In this document: positions 1 through 5,147 of the stretch, one piece after another
How the letters are laid out: each line of letters starts with the position of its first letter
Numbering within the stretch: position 1 is the stretch's first letter
Assembly (NCBI GenBank): GCA_029262935.1
Contig: JAJCYK010000512.1
Location: forward strand, 1-5,147
Direction: 5' to 3'
Origin: Cytophagales bacterium
GTDB taxonomy: Bacteria; Bacteroidota; Bacteroidia; Cytophagales; Cyclobacteriaceae
Length of the DNA stretch: 5,147 bases
Translations under genes and position numbers: made by a program
The notes under the pieces: generated by a model
Told to the model about the DNA's origin: nothing
Databases searched by the model: none
What the model saw: the letters and a program-made list of their open reading frames with translations, nothing else

Positions 1-1709
1 TACCTGAAAAAGCATTGGGCTTTTTAGAAACAATTGCAGTCTGGTGCCACGACATTACGGTAGCAGTAGGCCTTCCTATACGGTTCGAAGACGACTTGTA
101 CAACTGTACTTGTTTAATCCATAACCAACAAATTATGGGATTTATTCCCAAACAACATTTGGCCAATGATGGCGTACATTACGAAACTCGCTGGTTTACT
201 CCTTGGCCTCCAAATACTCTCCGTGAATTTAATTACCAAGGCAAAATCTATCCTTTTGGCGATAAGATCTACGAATTAAACCAAGTAAAAATCGGGTTTG
301 AGATATGTGAAGATGCTTGGGTAGGTGAAAAGCGGCCAGCCTGCAGACTATATGAGCAGGGCGTTGAATTGATTTTAAATCCATCTGCAAGCCATTTCGC
401 CTTTGACAAATCAGCCTTTAGGAAAAATTTAGTTACTACCAGCAGCAAACGTTTTGAGTGTGTCTATGTCTATAGTAATTTGTTAGGTAACGAAACGGGA
501 CGGATGATTTTTGATGGAGATATCTTCATTGCCCAAAAAGGCCAATTGGTTCAACGCAATGCGAAACTTTCTTATCAGCAAGTGAATTTAGCAAGTGCAA
601 TCATAGATTTTGATCACCCTGACGCCAGTGAAGCTACACTTACAGTCGATTCACATCAAACCAATGTGGAGTTTGTAAAGGCTGTCAGCTTGGCTCTCTT
701 TGATTATCTGCGCAAAAGCCGCAGCAAGGGATTTGTATTGTCTCTTAGCGGAGGTGCCGACTCATCAATATGCGCCATTTTGGTTTCGGAAATGGTAAGA
801 CGTGGTATACAAGAATTGGGATTGGAGCCCTTCCTTGTGAAAGCAGGGTTTCCAGAATTGATTCCAATGGTATCAGATCTTAGCCCAGAACATGCCTATG
901 CGAAAATCATGTCACAAATGCTGGTATGTGCCTATCAAGGAACAGTAAACAGCTCCGACGCCACCTTTGAATCTGCAAAGACCTTAGCAGAGTCGATAGG
1001 TGCCACATTCCACCATTGGACTATTGATGATGCGGTAGCCATCTATAGAAATAAAGTAGAAAATGCCTTGTCCAGGAAATTGGATTGGGAAACAGATGAT
1101 ATTGCCTTACAAAACATTCAAGCCAGGGCTAGGGCTCCCATAATATGGATGTTGGCTAATCTGAAGAATGGTCTCTTAATAAGTACGTCCAATAGAAGTG
1201 AAGGTGATGTTGGATATGCCACTATGGATGGTGATACTTGTGGTAGTATTTCCCCTATTGCTGCCGTAGATAAGCAATTCGTGATCGATTGGCTGCAATG
1301 GGCTCAAGTAGAATTAGGGTATTCCAGTCTGGAACAAGTAAATAATTTGGCACCGACTGCCGAATTAAGGCCTTTGGATCAGCATCAAACTGACGAAGAC
1401 GACTTGATGCCCTATCGGGTGATTGTGGCTATTGAAAGATTAGCCATCAGAGAACATTTGAGTCCCAAAGAAGTATTTATCCAATTGAAAAATGTTCAAT
1501 TGGAACCGTCGGAAATTTTGGCTAAACACATCATTAAGTTCTTCACGTTGTGGTCTCGAAATCAATGGAAAAGAGAACGATTGGCCCCTTCTTTCCATCT
1601 CGATGACTTTAATATCGACCCGAAAACATGGTGTAGATTTCCCATCTTATCAGGAGGGTATCGCGAAGAATTAGCGGAATTGCAAAACCTAACAGATATC
1701 AATAATTAG
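1..1709 (+). CDS. nadE: Glutamine-dependent NAD+ synthetase, 5'-truncated by window edge
   Basis: This enzyme makes NAD+ from deamido-NAD+ with ATP, using ammonia released from glutamine by its own N-terminal domain; it is cytosolic and does the last step of NAD biosynthesis. The frame is open from base 3 to the TAG at 1707-1709, about 568 residues. The TTG at 15 lies inside the gene and is not a credible start, because conserved-looking sequence precedes it. Counting from that TTG codon, the nitrilase-like glutaminase domain covers about residues 1-200, with the expected lysine in FIPKQHLAND (K46) and the nucleophilic cysteine in FEICEDAW (C98). The catalytic glutamate should lie in the missing N-terminus. 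The synthetase domain follows, with the ATP-binding P-loop SLSGGADSS (243-251), STSNRSEGDVGYATMDGD (390-407) and the family-typical RFPILSGGYREEL near the C-terminus. Two-domain NadE proteins are usually about 640-690 residues, so about 70-120 are missing. No frameshift is seen. Recognition is firm. Confidence 0.96.
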   Translation, partial: PEKALGFLETIAVWCHDITVAVGLPIRFEDDLYNCTCLIHNQQIMGFIPKQHLANDGVHYETRWFTPWPPNTLREFNYQGKIYPFGDKIYELNQVKIGFEICEDAWVGEKRPACRLYEQGVELILNPSASHFAFDKSAFRKNLVTTSSKRFECVYVYSNLLGNETGRMIFDGDIFIAQKGQLVQRNAKLSYQQVNLASAIIDFDHPDASEATLTVDSHQTNVEFVKAVSLALFDYLRKSRSKGFVLSLSGGADSSICAILVSEMVRRGIQELGLEPFLVKAGFPELIPMVSDLSPEHAYAKIMSQMLVCAYQGTVNSSDATFESAKTLAESIGATFHHWTIDDAVAIYRNKVENALSRKLDWETDDIALQNIQARARAPIIWMLANLKNGLLISTSNRSEGDVGYATMDGDTCGSISPIAAVDKQFVIDWLQWAQVELGYSSLEQVNNLAPTAELRPLDQHQTDEDDLMPYRVIVAIERLAIREHLSPKEVFIQLKNVQLEPSEILAKHIIKFFTLWSRNQWKRERLAPSFHLDDFNIDPKTWCRFPILSGGYREELAELQNLTDINN

Positions 1710-1748
1710 CTTTAATAGTGTAACTTACATCCCGTAAAATTGGAATAC

Positions 1749-2846
1749 ATGCAGCTACTCGATTACATCGTCTGGGATCCTACTAAGGAAATGTTCAGAC
1801 TTCCCTTTAACGATCATCCTATTGTTTGGTACGGACTTTTGTTTGCCATGGGTTTCATTTTAGGGCAACAATTGATGTTCTATATTTTTAAATCCGAAGG
1901 CAAAACCACACAGGATGTGGAAACTTTAACCTTGTACATGGTTATCGCTACTGTGATAGGGGCCCGCATAGGACATTGCTTGTTTTATGACCCGGCACAT
2001 TACCTCAGCAACCCTTGGGAAATCCTTATGGTCTGGAAAGGTGGATTAGCCAGTCACGGGGCAGCTATTGGCATTTTGACCGGCATCTATGTGTATTCTA
2101 GAAAAAAGGCCGGTCAAAGTTACCTTTGGGTAGTGGATCGAGTGGTAATTATTGTGGCTTTGGCAGGGGCCCTGATTAGGTTCGGTAATTTTGTTAATTC
2201 TGAAATCGTGGGCAAACCCTCTGATAGTAACACGAGCGTAGTGTTCGCCAGGTCGCTGGAAGAACGAGTAATGAATGAACAATTTGTTACGAAAGCAGAA
2301 GCTTCAAAACCACATCAAAATGTAGACAGCCTTGGCTTCAAAGCCCCTATTGAGCTTACTATTGAATTTACCCCAAGTATGGATGCAGGTCTAGTTGAGA
2401 ACTATTTTCAGCTTAAATTTGCAGAATTAATCGAACCTCTAAGCCGGGTAGGAGAACCGCATATCAAAGGATTTACCAATACTTCTGCCTACCAACTGGT
2501 ACCTGGTTCCGGCTCTGGACCTACGGCTAAAGTAATTGTAGAAGGAATACCACGACATCCGGCACAACTTTATGAATCCATCTCAAGTTTTTTGCTGTTT
2601 CTTTTGTTATTATTTGTCTGGAGCAGAAAGAAAGGAGATACTCCGGAGGGTTTAATCTTTGGTATCTTTTTAGTGATACTATTTGGATTGCGTTTTCTGT
2701 ATGAATTCTTAAAGGAAAATCAAGTGGCCTTTGAAGATAACATCCCTCTTAATATGGGTCAGTGGTTAAGCATTCCTTTAGTAATAGCTGGAATTGTGAT
2801 TTTGGTCAGGGTATTCCTTAAAAAGAGTCAAGGCACAGGATCGTAA
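1749..2846 (+). CDS. lgt: Prolipoprotein diacylglyceryl transferase with enlarged periplasmic segment
   Basis: Lgt is the inner-membrane enzyme that moves a diacylglyceryl group from phosphatidylglycerol to the lipobox cysteine of lipoprotein precursors, the first step of lipoprotein maturation. From the ATG at 1749 it has 365 residues. Counterparts of the E. coli active-site residues are visible: Y28 in VWYG, H103 in [10 protein letters not shown]144 and N147 in [13 protein letters not shown], then RHPAQLYES (269-277), and R315/E319 in LRFLYEF. Hydrophobic helices lie near residues 24-45, 57-78, 100-116, 125-142, 279-291, 302-318 and 338-357. Between G155 and RHPAQLYE there are about 110 residues, against about 40 in E. 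coli; the extra part is hydrophilic. An in-frame TTG at 1740 could add three residues, but ATG is preferred because it is the commoner start and aligns best with the E. coli numbering. The gene starts 39 bp after nadE and overlaps yidD, which is convergent, by 19 bp. Confidence 0.96.
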   Translation: MQLLDYIVWDPTKEMFRLPFNDHPIVWYGLLFAMGFILGQQLMFYIFKSEGKTTQDVETLTLYMVIATVIGARIGHCLFYDPAHYLSNPWEILMVWKGGLASHGAAIGILTGIYVYSRKKAGQSYLWVVDRVVIIVALAGALIRFGNFVNSEIVGKPSDSNTSVVFARSLEERVMNEQFVTKAEASKPHQNVDSLGFKAPIELTIEFTPSMDAGLVENYFQLKFAELIEPLSRVGEPHIKGFTNTSAYQLVPGSGSGPTAKVIVEGIPRHPAQLYESISSFLLFLLLLFVWSRKKGDTPEGLIFGIFLVILFGLRFLYEFLKENQVAFEDNIPLNMGQWLSIPLVIAGIVILVRVFLKKSQGTGS

Positions 2847-3061
2847 CCTTTACCCCCCCAGGGATGACAACGTACAATTCTTTTTAATGCTAACCAACCT
2901 CCTTTAATAGGTCCGTGTTTTACGATTGCATTTTTTGCATATTCGGAGCAGGTGGGCGTAAAACGACAAGATGCTGGCAATAATGGTGAAATTACCCACT
3001 GGTATAATTTGATTGGAAAAATAAAAAAAAGGGTTACCCAATTCTTCATAATCATAAACAT
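2828..3061 (-). CDS. yidD: YidD, membrane protein insertion efficiency factor
   Basis: YidD is a small protein of the inner face of the cytoplasmic membrane that helps the YidC/Sec route insert membrane proteins. The 77-residue product has an amphipathic/hydrophobic N-terminus (about residues 7-29) followed by the family signature: [18 protein letters not shown] with C32 and C38, a HG-(x)4-GG-(x)2-A block, [17 protein letters not shown] with C65, and the usual DPVP end. E. coli YidD is 85 residues, so this copy looks complete. Three in-frame ATGs (3061, 3055, 3049) are possible starts, and no ribosome binding site decides between them; the longest is given. The TGA lies inside the last codons of convergent lgt. 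A run of seven G (coding sense) falls in the HPWGGK codons and is a possible slippage or sequencing-error site, but the frame is intact here. Upstream it diverges from the Omp85 gene. The family call is firm. Confidence 0.95.
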   Translation of the reverse strand: MFMIMKNWVTLFFIFPIKLYQWVISPLLPASCRFTPTCSEYAKNAIVKHGPIKGGWLALKRIVRCHPWGGKGYDPVP

Positions 3062-3176
3062 ACATAATTTGCAATTTTATGCGTGTTGTACGTCTTGGAA
3101 TTGTCTAATTTTCATTGAAAAAATGCAATTAAATCAGAAAATCTAGACTATATGTGAGATTTGGAAACCATTTCAA

Positions 3177-3194
3177 TTTAAATCCACTTTAAAT
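3177..3194. repeat. Two TTTAAAT direct repeats spaced one helical turn apart
   Basis: TTTAAAT occurs at 3177-3183 and again at 3188-3194, start to start 11 bp, just upstream of the candidate -7 promoter element. The first copy is part of the palindrome ATTTAAAT (3176-3183). Helical-turn spacing next to a promoter could mark a protein binding site, but A/T-rich DNA makes short repeats like this by chance, so function is only a guess. Confidence 0.25.
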
Positions 3195-3199
3195 AGCAT

Positions 3200-3207
3200 T
3201 AGATTTG
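3200..3207 (+). promoter_or_regulatory. Candidate Bacteroidota -7 promoter element for the Omp85 gene
   Basis: TAGATTTG is an exact match to the TAnnTTTG -7 element used by the Bacteroidota primary sigma factor. It ends 34 bases before the TTG start of the Omp85 gene, which would give a 5' leader of about 25-30 bases. I cannot find a TTG-type -33 element at the usual spacing (about 19-21 bp upstream); that stretch reads as TTTAAAT-rich DNA. The match and position support the call, the missing -33 weakens it. Confidence 0.4.
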
Positions 3208-3241
3208 CTGATCCACGGGGGGAGAAACATTTTATTGCGGT

Positions 3242-4699
3242 TTGTACAAACAACTACTATTAGTTTTGATGATAATAGCGGTCAGTGCTGGGCATTTAGA
3301 GGCTCAAAGTGCTGCGGACAGTACAATATTGGCTAATTCTAAGGCAGTTGCCCTCCCTAGTGACAGCATTCAACAAAAAACCGTAACGGTTAATAAGATC
3401 TTTGTCGTTGGCAATAGACGTACCAAAGAACGAATCATACTTAGAGAACTATCCTTTGTCCCCGGCACCCAAATTCTCCAGGGAGATGTCCCCTTGATCG
3501 TAGAAAAAGATCGGGAGAAGCTGATCAATACCAGTCTCTTTTTGGAGGCTCACATTCAGTTTATTGATGTCACCTCTGAATATGTGGATGTTGTAATTCA
3601 AGTTAAAGAACGTTGGTATTTCTTTCCATCACCAATTTTTAAGTTAGCCGACCGCAACTTCAATGAGTGGTGGGTCAACCAAAACCGGGACCTAAATCGT
3701 GTCAATTATGGACTAAAGCTTTTTCAGTACAATTTTAGAGGAAGAAGAGAGACCTTAAAGGCAGTGGCTCAGTTCGGATTCTCTAAGAACTTCGCCATAA
3801 GCTACTTAGTCCCGGCCTTTGATAAAAACCAGCGCAATGGGTTAATAGTTGATATTGATTATAGTGATCAGAAGAACTTAGCCTATCGCTCTACCAACAA
3901 TAAATTGACCTTCTTAGAGGCAGAAGAAACATTGAGACGAACTTTTAATACGAGCTTGACTTGGACTCATCGGTATTCGTTTTATAACCGACACTTTCTA
4001 AAACTAGAATTTAATCGTACCAGTATTGCAGACACCATCGCATTGTTGAATCCGAATTATCTACTTGAGGGTCGCACCTTGCAAAGATATTTTTCTCTTA
4101 GCTATCGGTTTACCAGAGATCATAGAGACTATGCTGCTTATCCTTTAGAAGGAAACTTTACCTCCTTTAGGGCAGAAAAGAATGGCCTTGGCCTATTCAA
4201 TGATCTAAGCAGGCTGTCGATGCGTGCCAGCTATTCTCAATTTTTTAAACTTAAAAACAATTTCTTTTTAAGCAGTCGTATTACTGGACTGGCAAGTTTT
4301 CCCAAAAGACAGGCCTACTTCAATACTGCAGGTTTAGGGTACCGTCCTGATGATATCAGAGGGTACGATTTGTTTGTAATCGAGGGACAGAACTATATCA
4401 TAAATAAAATTACCTTTAAGAAACTGCTCTTCTCTAAACAACAAAGCATTAAAAGCATTCCCATACCACAATTTCAAACCATTCCCATTTCCGTCTACCT
4501 CAAGGCATTCTTCGACTCCGGATACGTGGATAATGACCTAAGCGATCCAGAAAATCGCCCGCTTTCCAATAGGTACCTTTATGGAGGCGGTTTAGGTCTT
4601 GATGTGGTTACCTATTATGATTTGGTGGTGAGATTTGAATATGCCATCAACGACCGTGGGAATACCGGCTTTTTTATAAATGTGCGAGCCGATATATAA
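3242..4699 (+). CDS. Omp85-superfamily outer-membrane protein (BamA/TamA-like), single POTRA
   Basis: This is a probable outer-membrane beta-barrel protein of the Omp85 superfamily, whose members insert or translocate proteins at the outer membrane. The 485-residue product begins with a signal peptide (MYKQLLLVLMIIAVSAGHLEA, cleavage likely after A21). One POTRA domain spans about residues 47-123, starting VNKIFVVGNRRTKERIILREL and closing with VDVVIQVKERW. The rest, about residues 125-485, has alternating aromatic/polar strands typical of a 16-strand barrel, with DDIRGYD (370-376) matching the conserved RGY/RGF motif of barrel loop 6. True BamA has about five POTRAs and TamA three, so this is a shorter relative and its substrate is unknown. 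The start is TTG: the only in-frame alternative nearby, ATG at 3269, would remove the charged N-region of the signal peptide. The upstream frame is stopped at 3209. The protein ends ...VRADI, without the usual terminal aromatic. It stands alone, divergent from yidD. Confidence 0.88.
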   Translation: MYKQLLLVLMIIAVSAGHLEAQSAADSTILANSKAVALPSDSIQQKTVTVNKIFVVGNRRTKERIILRELSFVPGTQILQGDVPLIVEKDREKLINTSLFLEAHIQFIDVTSEYVDVVIQVKERWYFFPSPIFKLADRNFNEWWVNQNRDLNRVNYGLKLFQYNFRGRRETLKAVAQFGFSKNFAISYLVPAFDKNQRNGLIVDIDYSDQKNLAYRSTNNKLTFLEAEETLRRTFNTSLTWTHRYSFYNRHFLKLEFNRTSIADTIALLNPNYLLEGRTLQRYFSLSYRFTRDHRDYAAYPLEGNFTSFRAEKNGLGLFNDLSRLSMRASYSQFFKLKNNFFLSSRITGLASFPKRQAYFNTAGLGYRPDDIRGYDLFVIEGQNYIINKITFKKLLFSKQQSIKSIPIPQFQTIPISVYLKAFFDSGYVDNDLSDPENRPLSNRYLYGGGLGLDVVTYYDLVVRFEYAINDRGNTGFFINVRADI

Positions 4700-4763
4700 T
4701 AGTTCCTCTTTTTTTGACTTCTTTTTTTTAAGGTATAATCCTCCATTCCAGCAATTTAGGAAA

Positions 4764-4797
4764 TAGTAATAAACCAATATAATGTATTGGGTTACTA
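4764..4797. repeat. Imperfect A/T-rich inverted repeat after the Omp85 gene
   Basis: An outer stem TAGTAA (4764-4769) pairs with TTACTA (4792-4797), and an inner stem CCAATA (4774-4779) pairs with TATTGG (4785-4790), with loop TAATG and an asymmetric internal bulge (TAAA against G). It lies 65 bp after the Omp85 stop and about 60 bp before the next possible gene. It could be a weak transcript-end hairpin or an operator, but no T-run follows it; the two T-tracts (4709-4715 and 4722-4729) lie before it. It is therefore not a classical intrinsic terminator. Confidence 0.35.
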
Positions 4798-4854
4798 ATA
4801 CACCGTTAAACCATTAAGCCTAATTATGGTCTAATAATAAAGAACACTAAGTCC

Positions 4855-4980
4855 ATGTTACTCTATGCATTTTTATTAATGGGAATTTTTAAAATTATTG
4901 CCCTTGGTATTAAACGCTATTGGTTCAAAAGTTTGAATCTAGCCGAAAACACCTTATCAACCAACACGATCAAAGGGTAA
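4855..4980 (+). CDS. Possible 41-residue single-pass membrane peptide
   Basis: An ATG at 4855 opens a 41-codon frame ending in TAA at 4978-4980. The product has a hydrophobic stretch at about residues 2-18 (LLYAFLLMGIFKIIALG), then a basic patch (KRYWFK, residues 20-25) and a polar tail. By the positive-inside rule the tail would be cytoplasmic. I do not recognise a family. In favour of it being real are the coherent hydrophobic/basic layout and the 17-bp gap to the next ATG in the same direction, as in an operon. Against it are its shortness, the lack of a clear Shine-Dalgarno sequence and the A/T-rich surroundings, where hydrophobic frames arise by chance. It could also be a leader peptide or a remnant. 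Confidence 0.4.
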   Translation: MLLYAFLLMGIFKIIALGIKRYWFKSLNLAENTLSTNTIKG

Positions 4981-4997
4981 TTCAATATCACAACGCT

Positions 4998-5147
4998 ATG
5001 GAAATCAACACATTAAAAACTAAAGATACTCTTAAATTGGAGCAAAACAATCATTTAGATTTCAAGAGTATACATGATTATGTCAAAGGGAAAATGTCCC
5101 TCATTGATACACAACTCACTAGTCATCATATTATGCAATGCTCCCGC
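4998..5147 (+). CDS. Unrecognised protein, N-terminal 50 residues, 3'-truncated by window edge
   Basis: An ATG at 4998 opens a frame that stays open for 50 codons to the window end. The visible part begins MEINTLKTKDTLKLEQ, is rich in K, D, H and T, and has no signal peptide or membrane segment, so it looks cytosolic. A segment around residues 24-39 (SIHDYVKGKMSLIDTQ) reads as a likely amphipathic helix. I do not recognise a family from this fragment. It starts 17 bp after the preceding small frame and may share its transcript. A 50-codon open frame is only moderate evidence for coding in DNA this A/T-rich. Confidence 0.5.
   Translation, partial: MEINTLKTKDTLKLEQNNHLDFKSIHDYVKGKMSLIDTQLTSHHIMQCSR

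Noticed and set aside
15..17. TTG as the start of nadE
   Set aside because: The frame is open upstream to the window edge, and the protein would lack the N-terminal strand carrying the catalytic glutamate; this is a truncation by the window.
1492..1674. A 60-codon plus-strand frame inside nadE
   Set aside because: It lies fully within well-supported nadE coding sequence in another frame, and its translation has no recognisable motif.
2046..2282. A 78-codon minus-strand frame inside lgt
   Set aside because: It is antisense to conserved Lgt sequence, including the active-site region, and its product resembles no family I know.
2952..3146. A 64-codon plus-strand frame over yidD and the intergenic region
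   Set aside because: Most of it is antisense to yidD, which has a firm family signature; the remainder is A/T-rich intergenic DNA.
4714..4739. TTGACT and TATAAT resembling a sigma-70 type promoter
   Set aside because: The spacer is 14 bp, shorter than the normal 16-18, and the enterobacterial consensus is not the one used by Bacteroidota primary sigma factors.
4592..4777. A 61-codon minus-strand frame over the end of the Omp85 gene
   Set aside because: It is antisense to the barrel C-terminus, and its lysine-rich part comes from the T-tracts read backwards.

Overview
This window looks like ordinary chromosomal DNA from a member of the Bacteroidota. The evidence is an Lgt with a large extra periplasmic segment of the kind I associate with this phylum, A/T-rich coding DNA with little Shine-Dalgarno signal, and an exact TAnnTTTG promoter element of the Bacteroidota type upstream of the outer-membrane protein gene. 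A finer placement (for example Saprospiria, Cytophagia or Flavobacteriia) is not supported by what I can see. No mobile element, CRISPR array, tRNA or rRNA was found.

Layout: (1) 1-1709, plus strand: the 3' five-sixths or so of nadE, a glutamine-dependent NAD+ synthetase cut off at its N-terminus by the window edge. (2) 1749-2846, plus strand: lgt, the prolipoprotein diacylglyceryl transferase, 39 bp downstream of nadE and probably co-transcribed with it. (3) 2828-3061, minus strand: yidD, convergent with lgt and overlapping its 3' end by 19 bp. (4) 3062-3241: a roughly 180-bp divergent intergenic region with a candidate promoter pointing to the next gene. (5) 3242-4699, plus strand: an Omp85/BamA-TamA-like outer-membrane protein with a signal peptide, one POTRA domain and a C-terminal beta-barrel. 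(6) 4700-4854: a short A/T-rich non-coding stretch with two T-tracts and an imperfect inverted repeat. (7) 4855-4980, plus strand: a possible 41-residue membrane peptide. (8) 4998-5147, plus strand: the first 50 codons of an unrecognised gene that runs off the window.

Three of the four well-supported genes belong to envelope biogenesis: Lgt lipidates lipoprotein precursors, YidD assists membrane-protein insertion, and the Omp85 protein is a likely assembly or translocation factor of the outer membrane. NadE is a metabolic housekeeping enzyme with no clear functional link to them. I see no convincing undescribed system. The points most worth a second look are the enlarged periplasmic segment of Lgt, the overlapping convergent lgt/yidD pair embedded between plus-strand genes, the single-POTRA Omp85 protein with its TTG start and atypical C-terminus, and the unrecognised small and partial genes at the right edge.
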